Part shown: positions 1 through 6,639 of the stretch, piece after piece
Layout of the letters: each line of letters opens with the position of its first letter
How positions within the stretch are numbered: the first letter of the stretch is position 1
Assembly: GCA_028875335.1 (NCBI GenBank)
Contig: JAPPEF010000095.1
Location: 1 to 8,119 of the forward strand
DNA: 8,119 nucleotides
Reading direction: 5' to 3'
Origin: Gemmatimonadota bacterium
GTDB lineage: Bacteria > Latescibacterota > UBA2968 > UBA8231
Translations under genes and position numbers: made by a program
Notes under the pieces: generated by a model
The model's database searches: none
What the model was told of the DNA's origin: nothing
Seen by the model: the letters and a program-made list of their open reading frames with translations, nothing else

Positions 1-834
1 CAACCCGAAGTGACTCACGTCCAAGCGTTTTCGGACATTATGAAGCGTCTCAACAGAAACATGCACGGCGACGATCCAGCCTTTTATCGCCTACCCGAAG
101 ACCCGGAGCTCGCGGCGCAGTACCTGTTGCTCTACGAGCTTTCGCTGCCATTCGGCAGTGACCTCAATGACCGCATTGATGTCGCCAAATCCGCTACGCG
201 CCTAGTCGTGACAACCAAAAATGCGTGGTCGCGCGATATACGCGAACTCGATAAACGCGCCCAAGTCTGGCTGCGCGCCAATGCACCCGCTTTTGCCCAA
301 GAAGCATCGGGCCTGAGCGTTGTTTTTGCCCACCTGTCGCTGCGCAACATCAACAGCATGTTGCGCGGTACGATCACGGCTATGGCGCTCATCTCGTTCA
401 TTCTGATTTGGATCTTTAAGAGCGTGCGGCTCGGGCTTCTCAGTCTGCTGCCCAACTTTATCCCCGCCATTATGAGCTTCGGCCTGTGGGGCTATCTCGT
501 CGGCCACGTGGGCATTGCTTCTTCTGTGGTCATCGCCGTTGTCTTTGGGATTGTCGTGGACGATACAGTTCATTTTTTGAGCAAATATCTGAAGGCCCGG
601 CGCGAGGGCCTCCCAGCCCCCGAGGCCGTGCGCTCTGCCTTCCACATGGTGGGGCACGCTTTATGGACGACGACTGCGGTTTTGTCGGTCGGTTTCTTGG
701 TGTTTGCCACATCGGGATTTGAGGTGAGCTGGGCGCTCGGCCTTTTAGTCACGATCACGATTGTCTTCGCGCTTGTCGCCGATTTCCTGCTCCTGCCAAC
801 GCTGCTGATTGCCATCGACCGGAGAAATTCATGA
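1..834 (+). CDS. RND superfamily (MMPL-type) exporter, C-terminal part, 5' end outside window
   Basis: This is the C-terminal part of an inner-membrane RND-type exporter (COG1033/MMPL-like). These pumps use the proton gradient to move hydrophobic or lipid-like substrates. The reading frame is open from base 1 (Gln-Pro-Glu-Val...), so the GTG at 10 is probably an internal valine and the true start lies upstream. The first ~115 codons are a soluble periplasmic-type segment. They are followed by about five hydrophobic stretches near bases 367-417, 430-498, 511-573, 661-710 and 730-805. The segment GIVVDDTVHFLSKY (about 547-588) matches the conserved family motif in a transmembrane helix, with its acidic pair D-D. 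The gene ends with a TGA overlapping the ATG of the next gene, so the two are probably translationally coupled. RND exporters of this type often sit beside LolA-like and outer-membrane proteins, as here. The substrate cannot be read from the sequence. Confidence 0.9.
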   Translation, partial: QPEVTHVQAFSDIMKRLNRNMHGDDPAFYRLPEDPELAAQYLLLYELSLPFGSDLNDRIDVAKSATRLVVTTKNAWSRDIRELDKRAQVWLRANAPAFAQEASGLSVVFAHLSLRNINSMLRGTITAMALISFILIWIFKSVRLGLLSLLPNFIPAIMSFGLWGYLVGHVGIASSVVIAVVFGIVVDDTVHFLSKYLKARREGLPAPEAVRSAFHMVGHALWTTTAVLSVGFLVFATSGFEVSWALGLLVTITIVFALVADFLLLPTLLIAIDRRNS

Positions 835-1640
835 TTCCTACGCGACTCATGCTGCCGTTTTTCGCGCTTTGTCTCATCATTTTCTGTTTTGGCGCGGTAC
901 CTGCCCACTCTGAGAGTGCTACCCCCGAGGAAATCGGACTGAAAATCGCCCAGGACTCTCGCGTTCGCGAGGAAGGCTTTGGCAACTTTACAGCTCAACA
1001 AACCATGGTACTGCGCAACAAGCACGGACAAGAGAGCCGACGCCAACTGCGGGTAAAGATCCTCGAAGTTGCCGACGATGGCGACAAGAGCCTGTTTGTC
1101 TTCGATGAGCCGCGCGATGTCCAGGGAACGGCGCTGCTGATTCACGCGCATCGGGAAAGCGCGGACGATCAATGGCTCTACCTACCCGCTCTGAAACGAG
1201 TCAAGCGCATTAGTTCGTCGAACCGATCCGGTTCCTTCATGGGGAGCGAATTTGCCTATGAAGACCTGACCGCCGAGGCCGTGGAGAAATTCACCTACCG
1301 CTACCTGCGCGACGAGCCTTGCGGCGATTTAACCTGCACGGTCTCCGAACGCGTTCCCGTCGATAAGAAATCCGGCTATAGCCGCCAAGTGGTCTGGCGC
1401 GACAAGGACGAGCTGCGCGTGTGGAAAGTGGAGTACTACGACCGCAAGGATGCCCATCTGAAGACGCTCACGCTGGGGAATTACCAGCAATACCTAGAGC
1501 GTTACTGGCGCGCCGGCGAGATGACGATGGAAAATCATCTGACCGGGAAAAGCACCGTGCTGACTTGGACGGATTTTCGATTCCAAACAGACCTCGACGA
1601 CCGCGATTTTACGCGAACCGGGCTGAAACGGGCGCGTTGA
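831..1640 (+). CDS. LolA-like outer membrane lipoprotein-sorting protein (secreted)
   Basis: This 269-residue protein has an N-terminal signal peptide: an Arg after MIPT, a hydrophobic run to about residue 22, then a likely cleavage near AHS-ES. The mature part matches my memory of the LolA-like family annotated 'outer membrane lipoprotein-sorting protein' (COG2834). Supporting features are the segment DDQWLYLPALKRVKRISS (about residues 104-121), followed by GSFMGSEFAYEDL (about 126-138), and a C-terminal strand-rich region ending near TDFRFQTDLDDRDFTRTGL. Such proteins are thought to be curved periplasmic beta-sheets that carry lipid-modified or lipid cargo; the cargo here is unknown. The start at 831 is favoured by GGAG at 821-824, six bases upstream, and by the ATGA overlap with the exporter gene. 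Its stop overlaps the next start (TGATG at 1638-1642). It is probably the periplasmic partner of the exporter. It is not classical LolA, which is shorter and sits in a different gene context. Confidence 0.85.
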   Translation: MIPTRLMLPFFALCLIIFCFGAVPAHSESATPEEIGLKIAQDSRVREEGFGNFTAQQTMVLRNKHGQESRRQLRVKILEVADDGDKSLFVFDEPRDVQGTALLIHAHRESADDQWLYLPALKRVKRISSSNRSGSFMGSEFAYEDLTAEAVEKFTYRYLRDEPCGDLTCTVSERVPVDKKSGYSRQVVWRDKDELRVWKVEYYDRKDAHLKTLTLGNYQQYLERYWRAGEMTMENHLTGKSTVLTWTDFRFQTDLDDRDFTRTGLKRAR

Positions 1641-2881
1641 TGCTACTTCGTGCTGTCTGGATTTTGGCCTTGGTCTTTGCCGTCGAGGCGCGGGCCGGAA
1701 CCGAGATTGACCACGAATTTTCCGGCCGCTTGAACGGCGAAAGCCGATGGTTCCCCGAAGCCGGTGCCCATTCCGGCCAACGCTCCCATGCGAGCGGCTT
1801 TGTTACAGTGCCCAAACTCTACCTTGAAGACGCCGCGGGTAGAAGCCTCACTTTAGCACCGTTCTTTCGCTACGACAACACCGACTCACGCCGCACCCAT
1901 GCCGATCTGCGCGAAGCCTATTTGCTGCTATTCGGCGAAATCGGCGACGGCGAATGGGAACTGCGCGTGGGCGTCGATCAGGTGTTCTGGGGCGTCACCG
2001 AATCGCAGCACTTGGTCGATATCGTCAACCAAGTCGATTTCGTCGAACATCCGGCCGGAGAGGCCAAGCTGGGGCAACCCATGGTCTATCTCACTTGGTC
2101 TAGCGATTGGGGTGTGATGGAAATACTAGGTCTGCCCTATCACCGCGCCCGCACCTTTCCGGGCCAAGCGGGCCGCCTGCGCCTTCCGCTCGTGGTAGAA
2201 GACGAGCATGTTGAGTACGAGAGTGAGGCCAAGGAACGGCACGTGGATCTCGCCGCCCGCTACAGTCACAGTTTTGGACTTATCGATATGGGTGTGAGCG
2301 CATTCAACGGCACCAGCCGGGAGCCTGCTCTGAATCTACTCTTGGACTCTAGCGGCGCGCCGATCTTAGGTCAGTACTACGCGCAGATCCGCCAGTTTGG
2401 GCTGGACGCTCAGCTAACGGTCGGCTCTTGGTTGTTCAAGCTGGAGGCCATCCAGCGCGCCGGCGCTCGCAACCTGTCCGGCCGGGAAGAGGATTACGTT
2501 GCGTCCGTTTTTGGCGGTGAATACACGTTCTATTCCGTATTTGGCTCGGCTGCCGATCTCAGCCTGCTCGGCGAATGGAATTACGATGGGCGTGGCCGCA
2601 ATGCGACTCCAAGCCGCTCGCCCAATACGCTCGAAAACGATTTCTTCTGCGCCGCGCGCCTTGCGTTAAATGATGTTCAGAGCAGTGAAATTGTCGCTAG
2701 TATTCTGGGGGACGCGGAGCGGGCTACCCGCGCTCTTGCTGTCGCATTGGAGCGGCGCATCGCTGATCGGTGGTCCGTGAATCTAGAGTCGATCTATCTT
2801 CTCAGTATCGACAAAGCGGATATCCACTACGAGACTCGACGCGACAGCTTCATTGATCTGAGCCTGAGTTATAATTTCTAG
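1640..2881 (+). CDS. Outer-membrane beta-barrel protein of the exporter operon
   Basis: I place the start at the ATG at 1640, giving 413 residues. The frame is open further upstream (an ATG at 1421), but that extension lies inside the LolA-like gene, whereas 1640 overlaps its stop and begins a clear signal peptide (MLLRAVWILALVFAVEARAG). The mature protein has alternating polar/aromatic strands, many short turns, no long hydrophobic helices, and a final SLSYNF. A C-terminal phenylalanine preceded by alternating residues is the usual recognition signal for outer-membrane barrel assembly. I do not recognise a named porin family with certainty; it resembles proteins found beside RND/LolA-like pairs (DUF1302-like or porin-like). 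It is the third gene of the operon and plausibly provides the outer-membrane step. No good Shine-Dalgarno precedes 1640, which fits coupled translation. Confidence 0.8.
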   Translation: MLLRAVWILALVFAVEARAGTEIDHEFSGRLNGESRWFPEAGAHSGQRSHASGFVTVPKLYLEDAAGRSLTLAPFFRYDNTDSRRTHADLREAYLLLFGEIGDGEWELRVGVDQVFWGVTESQHLVDIVNQVDFVEHPAGEAKLGQPMVYLTWSSDWGVMEILGLPYHRARTFPGQAGRLRLPLVVEDEHVEYESEAKERHVDLAARYSHSFGLIDMGVSAFNGTSREPALNLLLDSSGAPILGQYYAQIRQFGLDAQLTVGSWLFKLEAIQRAGARNLSGREEDYVASVFGGEYTFYSVFGSAADLSLLGEWNYDGRGRNATPSRSPNTLENDFFCAARLALNDVQSSEIVASILGDAERATRALAVALERRIADRWSVNLESIYLLSIDKADIHYETRRDSFIDLSLSYNF

Positions 2882-2895
2882 CTCGTTTTACCTCG

Positions 2896-2926
2896 TTTCC
2901 GGGCAGTGTCAGCATCTGGACGGAAA
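2896..2926 (+). terminator. Stem-loop after the exporter operon, possible weak terminator
   Basis: The arms 2896-2906 and 2916-2926 can pair at 9 of 11 positions (two adjacent mismatches) around a 9-base loop. The hairpin starts 15 bases after the stop of the beta-barrel gene. No T-run follows it (the next bases are GGGGTTC), so it is not a standard intrinsic terminator. It could protect the mRNA 3' end or be incidental. Confidence 0.3.
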
Positions 2927-2969
2927 GGGGTTCAAGTACTAGTGACCTAAGCCCGGCCATCTTTCTAAC

Positions 2970-2975
2970 AGGAGG
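2970..2975 (+). promoter_or_regulatory. Strong ribosome binding site for the 2982 gene
   Basis: AGGAGG sits six bases before the ATG at 2982 and is the best Shine-Dalgarno in the window. It fixes the start of the second + strand operon. It suggests independent initiation, rather than coupling to the gene 100 bases upstream. I see no convincing sigma70 -35/-10 pair in 2882-2969, so the promoter of this operon is unidentified. Confidence 0.75.
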
Positions 2976-2981
2976 ATATGC

Positions 2982-3734
2982 ATGATTGATTCGTCGCAGG
3001 GCGACAGCGTCGTCATTCTATTTCGGGGCGGACGCTTACCTCAGTGGCATCAACTCGACGAGGAGCAGCGGCACGACTACGAGCGCCAGCACGTGGACCT
3101 GATGCTCTCCGTCTCCGAGCACCACAGCCTGATCGGCATACACGGGTACCGCCTGCTGACATCCCGCAACAGTTGGGAGCGCTTCTGGACCATCGAATTC
3201 CCGGACCTAGCCGGTGCCGAAGCCTGGATGTCGGCGGAGGTGGAGCCTCCGTACGGACACTACGGCTTCTACGACTACTCCCTCGCCCGCCGCTGGCAAC
3301 CAGAGAGCCTAGCTTGGCTACCCCGCAAGCCCGAGCCCTCCGTAGCCTCCGACGCGGACCCGCGCGTAATCCCACCCCTGACCGTCGATCCCTCCTCAAT
3401 CGTCGTGCTCGCCTTCGGCGGCTGGCGTCGCGGCTCCGACCAAGTTGACCCACAGACGCGCGGCGACGAGGATCGCCAGCAACGACTGCAGGAGGTGGCC
3501 CGAGAGCACGACCTCATCCACGGGGAGGTCTTCCGCCTCCTCGGGACCAACACCGAAGGCGAGTTCCTCGGGATCTTAGAGTTTCCCCAGCTAGCCGGTG
3601 CCGAAGCTTGGATCGAAGCCGAGAAGGCACCACCCGCCGGGTCCTATCACAAACGCAACTACCACCTCGCCAGACGCTGGGCACCCGAGTACTTCGCTAC
3701 TTGGCCGCCAGAGGAAACGAGACAAGAGGGATGA
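2982..3734 (+). CDS. Internally duplicated small alpha/beta protein (probable dimeric-barrel fold), function unknown
   Basis: This 250-residue protein is made of two homologous halves, about residues 8-113 and 139-242, joined by a Pro/Ala/Asp-rich linker. Matching blocks include ILFRGG / LAFGGW, EFPDLAGAEAW (72-82) / EFPQLAGAEAW (200-210), and LARRWQPE (101-108) / LARRWAPE (229-236), all at an offset of 128. Each half reads strand, long charged helix, two strands (GYRLL...FWTIEF), then helix (AGAEAWMSAE). That order suggests a ferredoxin-like dimeric alpha/beta-barrel unit of the EthD/YCII/DUF1330 kind, so the duplication may form a barrel within one chain. This fold assignment is inference. 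There is no signal peptide or membrane segment, so it is probably cytoplasmic. It is the first gene of a three-gene operon, with a strong AGGAGG, and its TGA overlaps the ATG of the hydrolase gene. I do not recognise a catalytic residue; it might bind or isomerise a small molecule. Confidence 0.75.
   Translation: MIDSSQGDSVVILFRGGRLPQWHQLDEEQRHDYERQHVDLMLSVSEHHSLIGIHGYRLLTSRNSWERFWTIEFPDLAGAEAWMSAEVEPPYGHYGFYDYSLARRWQPESLAWLPRKPEPSVASDADPRVIPPLTVDPSSIVVLAFGGWRRGSDQVDPQTRGDEDRQQRLQEVAREHDLIHGEVFRLLGTNTEGEFLGILEFPQLAGAEAWIEAEKAPPAGSYHKRNYHLARRWAPEYFATWPPEETRQEG
3207..3229 (+). repeat. 23-base direct repeat, copy 1 (in the duplicated gene)
   Basis: This segment encodes the LAGAEAW block of the first half and matches 3591-3613 at 22 of 23 bases (a synonymous C/T change). 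Such nucleotide conservation inside an otherwise diverged duplication is notable; it may reflect codon constraint, recent conversion or chance. Confidence 0.85.
3591..3613 (+). repeat. 23-base direct repeat, copy 2 (in the duplicated gene)
   Basis: This is the partner of 3207-3229, encoding the same LAGAEAW block in the second half of the protein. The copies lie 384 bases apart, exactly 128 codons, so the reading frame is preserved between them. Confidence 0.85.
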
Positions 3735-4618
3735 CGCGACTCCAACTCCTCTGCACCGGCACGCCCGCCCCGCTGGCGCATCGCGGCGGCTCCAGCTATC
3801 TCGTCCAGACGGGGGACGAAACCCTAATCTTCGACTGCGGCCCAGGCTCGGTGCGGCGCATGCTCGAAGCCGGCCTCGCCTTGCCCTCAATCGACCACCT
3901 GTTCCTGACCCACCTGCACTACGACCACTGCGTTGACTTCGCCTACCTAGTACTGACGCGTTGGGACCAAGGCGTCGGCCAGATCCCGGAACTGCGGGTG
4001 TACGGTCCGGCACCCACGGCGCACATGTCGCACCAGTTGTTCTCCTCTGATGGTGCCTTCGGCCCAGACCTAACGGCCCGGACCGAGCACCCAGGCAGCC
4101 ACTTCGTGTACGAGGCGCGCGGCGGCGTGATGCCACGGGAGAGACCCAATCCCCAAGTGCACGAGGTCGGGCACGGAGACCGGATCGAGACTCGAGGCTG
4201 GCAGGTCGATGTGGCCGAGGTGGTACACGTGCAGCCGCAGCTCACCTGTCTGGCCTACCGTCTGACCACACCCGACAGTACCATCGTTTTCGGCGGCGAC
4301 ACGGCACCTGTGGGCCGTCTCACCGAGTTAGCGAGAGGCGCGGACGTGCTGCTGCACATGTGCCACTTCATCAACGGCGTAGTCACTGACGAACGCCTGA
4401 CCAATAGCTGCTCCGGCCACCTTGATGCAGCGACCACGGCGCGGGATGCCGGAGTGAAGACGCTGGTCCTCGTTCATCTGACCGAGCAGCTAGAGACTCC
4501 CGGCGTGCAGGAGCGCGTACTGCACGAAGTGGGAGAGGTGTTCGACGGGCAGGTGATCCTCGGGCAGGATCTGCTCGAAGTGCCCTTGGGGACCATCGAT
4601 ACGGAGCCGGTGCGATGA
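3731..4618 (+). CDS. MBL-fold metallo-hydrolase, RNase Z / arylsulfatase-like
   Basis: This 295-residue protein has the metallo-beta-lactamase fold and probably hydrolyses a phosphoester, sulfate ester or lactone-type bond using zinc. The N-terminal LCTGTPAPLAHRGGSSYLV (7-25) is the glycine-rich entry strand typical of RNase Z-like members. THLHYDHCVD (60-69) is the metal-binding motif, with ligands H61, H63, D65 and H66. H166 (VVHVQ), D190 (FGGD) and H249 (LVHL) are the other expected ligands, and SGHLDAATTARDAGVKTLVL (228-247) is the usual late helix-strand region. I chose ATG 3731 over upstream in-frame starts because it overlaps the preceding stop as ATGA and begins directly with the fold's first strand. 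The stop overlaps the next ATG in the same way. True RNase Z acts on tRNA 3' ends, but this operon context points to a small-molecule substrate. The family is secure; the substrate is unknown. Confidence 0.92.
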   Translation: MTRLQLLCTGTPAPLAHRGGSSYLVQTGDETLIFDCGPGSVRRMLEAGLALPSIDHLFLTHLHYDHCVDFAYLVLTRWDQGVGQIPELRVYGPAPTAHMSHQLFSSDGAFGPDLTARTEHPGSHFVYEARGGVMPRERPNPQVHEVGHGDRIETRGWQVDVAEVVHVQPQLTCLAYRLTTPDSTIVFGGDTAPVGRLTELARGADVLLHMCHFINGVVTDERLTNSCSGHLDAATTARDAGVKTLVLVHLTEQLETPGVQERVLHEVGEVFDGQVILGQDLLEVPLGTIDTEPVR

Positions 4619-6237
4619 GCACCGAGAACGCTGGCCAGCGCCCGCCAACGCCCGACTACGGGATCATCTTCAACAACGACGGCGGCTACCTGAAGCACGC
4701 CGAGTTCCCAATGTCCGTCGAGGATCTGCTGGAGCGGATCTACGGACCCCTAACGGGTACCCAAGTCGGTGCCCTAGCGTGGTGTGTGGGAGTCGAGGAG
4801 GCACACTGGCCCTCGGACCGGCTACCGATGATCGGCGAGGCAGAGGGCCGCCGGTACCTCTCCGTCCGCGACATGCGCCGGGCCGAGAGCCTGCGGGCGA
4901 TGTTCGATGCCGATGTCGATCTGTACGGCCAGCTCGTGCGCCGCGGCCACCAGATGGGGCTCGGCGTGTACGCCTCGGTGCGCATGAACGACAACCACTT
5001 CTGGTCCGATGCCGAGCGCCGAGCCAAGCCGCTACGACCCGAGGAGATGGCAGCGACGGAGCGACCCCATCTCACGGCGCTCCGCAAGAGCCACCCAGAG
5101 TGGGTGCTCGGCGAGGGGGCACCGGCTTGGGCGGCCACATCGTGGAACATGGCGGTGCCAGAGATCCGCGAGTACACCCTGCAACGCATCACCGAGGCCT
5201 GCGAGCTGGCAGACTGGGACGGCATCGAACTCGATTGGCAGCGCCATGCCTTCCACCTGCCCGAAGAGGACGCCTACCGTCTGCGCTACACCCTCACCGA
5301 TCTGCAGCGCGCCGTGCGCCGCCTCACCGACGCGATCGCCGAGCGGCGCGGACGGCCCTTCCACGTGATCGTGCGCGTCGGTGCCTCCCAAGAGACGAAC
5401 CGGCGCGTCGGCTACGACCTAGAGACTTGGATCGAGGAGGGCCTGTGCGACATCGTCGTCACCGGGGCGAACTCGGGGACCGATCCGGACGTGGAAGTGG
5501 AGGCCTACGTGGAGATGATGCAAGGCACCCAGGTGCGGCTGTACCCCGGGTTCGACAGCCACGGCGAGTGGGGGCACGGGCACCTGCTGCCCGCCGAGCA
5601 ATGGCGGGAGGCCTGGTTCCGCGGCCTAGCCACCGGCTTCTACGAACGCGGTGCCACGGGCGTGCACCTGTTCAACTGGCACAACCACGTGTACGCAGCC
5701 CGGCCGCTGCTGCAGAGCCTCGGCGCACCCGACAGCCTGCGGCGCACGGCCAAGGTGTACGCCGCGGTCAAGCGCCACATCCGCGACCGGAGCGAATTGC
5801 GCTACGGCGCTGAGCGGGACGACCGACTGCGCGGCGAGGTACCCGTCGATCTGCTGCGCACGCTAGTGGAGGGCGGTCCGAGGTTCCACATCGGCGTGTA
5901 CGAGGAGGTGTCGGAAGACGCGGCGCTAGAGCTACAGATCGATCTCGACCATCTGTCGCCCCAGGATCGGGTCTCCGTGAAACTCGACGGGCAGCCGCTA
6001 GGGGACCCGGTGCGGCGCAGCCCGGCGGCCGAGGAAGCGGCGAATCCGGCGGACGTGTCCGAGAACACATGGCTCGTCTGGCCGCTGGTCCCGGCACAGG
6101 TCGGCAAGGGCATCCACGTCGTCGGCATCGACTTGCGCGAACGCGACCCGCGTCTGCGACCGTCGGTCGTGGTGCGGAACGTGGAGATCCACGTCAGCTA
6201 CCGCCGCGGTGGGAACGCGAGCGCCGAAGGGATTTGA
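4615..6237 (+). CDS. TIM-barrel glycosidase-like protein with C-terminal beta domain
   Basis: This 540-residue protein has no signal peptide, so it is probably cytoplasmic. Residues about 14-390 read as a (beta/alpha)8 barrel: FNNDGGYL (19-26), GVYASVRMNDNHFW (117-130), WDGIELDWQRHAF (201-213), HVIVRVG (250-256), DIVVTG (279-284), VRLYPGF (307-313) and GVHLFNWHNH (349-358). The DGIELDW strand end, with E205 and D207, and the RMND segment resemble family-10-like or GHL-type glycosylhydrolases seen in uncultured bacteria; E205 or D207 are candidate catalytic acids. Residues about 405-530 look like a beta-sandwich accessory domain (VSVKLDG, GKGIHVVGIDL, VVVRNVEIHVSY). The start at 4615 overlaps the hydrolase stop (ATGA), with GGAG at 4603-4606, eight bases upstream. 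It closes the operon. The gene is strongly GC-rich, which produces long open frames on the other strands. The fold is fairly likely; glycosidase activity is inference. Confidence 0.75.
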   Translation: MSTENAGQRPPTPDYGIIFNNDGGYLKHAEFPMSVEDLLERIYGPLTGTQVGALAWCVGVEEAHWPSDRLPMIGEAEGRRYLSVRDMRRAESLRAMFDADVDLYGQLVRRGHQMGLGVYASVRMNDNHFWSDAERRAKPLRPEEMAATERPHLTALRKSHPEWVLGEGAPAWAATSWNMAVPEIREYTLQRITEACELADWDGIELDWQRHAFHLPEEDAYRLRYTLTDLQRAVRRLTDAIAERRGRPFHVIVRVGASQETNRRVGYDLETWIEEGLCDIVVTGANSGTDPDVEVEAYVEMMQGTQVRLYPGFDSHGEWGHGHLLPAEQWREAWFRGLATGFYERGATGVHLFNWHNHVYAARPLLQSLGAPDSLRRTAKVYAAVKRHIRDRSELRYGAERDDRLRGEVPVDLLRTLVEGGPRFHIGVYEEVSEDAALELQIDLDHLSPQDRVSVKLDGQPLGDPVRRSPAAEEAANPADVSENTWLVWPLVPAQVGKGIHVVGIDLRERDPRLRPSVVVRNVEIHVSYRRGGNASAEGI

Positions 6238-6286
6238 CCGAGTACCCAGCGACTGATAATCCAGCGGACGAAGGCACTGTAACCCA

Positions 6287-6613
6287 TTAGGAAGGGCTTG
6301 CAAGCCGCGCACTCACAAGTCGATTCAAGCTCACCCCTTGCTCTGCCGCTTGTATGGCGAGGGCGCGGTGCGATTCTGGCGGCAAGCGCACCATGAACTT
6401 CCCACTGTAGCTACGGTCCGCTATTGGCTCCGGCACGGCTTCTCCGGTGGTGTGCATATCTGCGAGACACTCACGAACAAGGCGCTGGATCCCGGACAAC
6501 GCCGCAGCGGGCGTAGGTGCCAGCCAACTCAGCGATGGGAATTCAGCGCATAGACCCACATGTTCGTTGTCTTCAGCCGACCACGTGATGCGGTACGTGT
6601 AATGGTCACTCAT
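6287..6613 (-). CDS. HicB-family antitoxin / ribbon-helix-helix protein, without HicA
   Basis: This 108-residue protein has two parts. Residues 5-50 (YTYRITWSAEDNEHVGLCAEF, then PSLSWLAPTPAAALSGI and a helix) form the partial RNase H-like HicB domain. Residues 70-105 (SGKFMVRLPPESHRALA, then AAEQGVSLNRLVSARLA) form an Arc-type ribbon-helix-helix DNA-binding domain. In HicAB modules, HicB neutralises the mRNA-cleaving toxin HicA and represses its own promoter. No hicA-like gene (a short dsRNA-binding-type protein) is visible in the 67 bases upstream or the 49 bases downstream, so this appears solitary. Start ATG 6613 is supported by GGAGG on the minus strand (6625-6621), seven bases away. It converges with the glycosidase-like gene. 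It could be a stand-alone regulator or the remnant of a toxin-antitoxin pair. Confidence 0.88.
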   Translation of the reverse strand: MSDHYTYRITWSAEDNEHVGLCAEFPSLSWLAPTPAAALSGIQRLVRECLADMHTTGEAVPEPIADRSYSGKFMVRLPPESHRALAIQAAEQGVSLNRLVSARLASPS

Positions 6614-6639
6614 CTCGTGCCCTCCAGTTTCTCATTACA

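Noticed and set aside
570..1172. 200-codon minus-strand open frame opposite the exporter/LolA-like junction.
   Set aside because: It has no recognisable domain and spans two well-supported + strand genes; it is an antisense shadow.
1421..1639. 73-codon N-terminal extension of the beta-barrel protein (ATG at 1421).
   Set aside because: It lies inside the LolA-like gene in another frame, is unlike a secreted N-terminus, and the ATG at 1640 starts a good signal peptide overlapping the previous stop.
2927..2969. Possible sigma70 promoter before the second + strand operon.
   Set aside because: No -35/-10 pair with acceptable match and spacing could be found; only the ribosome binding site is convincing.
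3608..3730. 41-codon N-terminal extension of the MBL hydrolase (ATG at 3608).
   Set aside because: It overlaps the end of the duplicated-barrel gene and adds an arginine-rich stretch before the fold's first strand; 3731 fits coupled translation.
4779..5813. Long + strand open frame of 344 codons inside the glycosidase-like gene.
   Set aside because: Its product is an Arg/Pro/Ala-rich low-complexity sequence typical of an alternate frame in GC-rich DNA, while the main frame shows recognisable barrel motifs.
6295..6306. Perfect 12-base palindrome GGCTTGCAAGCC considered as a bidirectional terminator between convergent genes.
   Set aside because: It lies within the last codons of the HicB-type gene, has no loop and no T-run, so it is not a usable intrinsic terminator.
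6338..6553. 71-codon + strand open frame opposite the HicB-type gene, considered as a possible antisense toxin.
   Set aside because: It does not resemble HicA or another toxin, has no ribosome binding site that I can see, and mirrors a convincing HicB coding frame.
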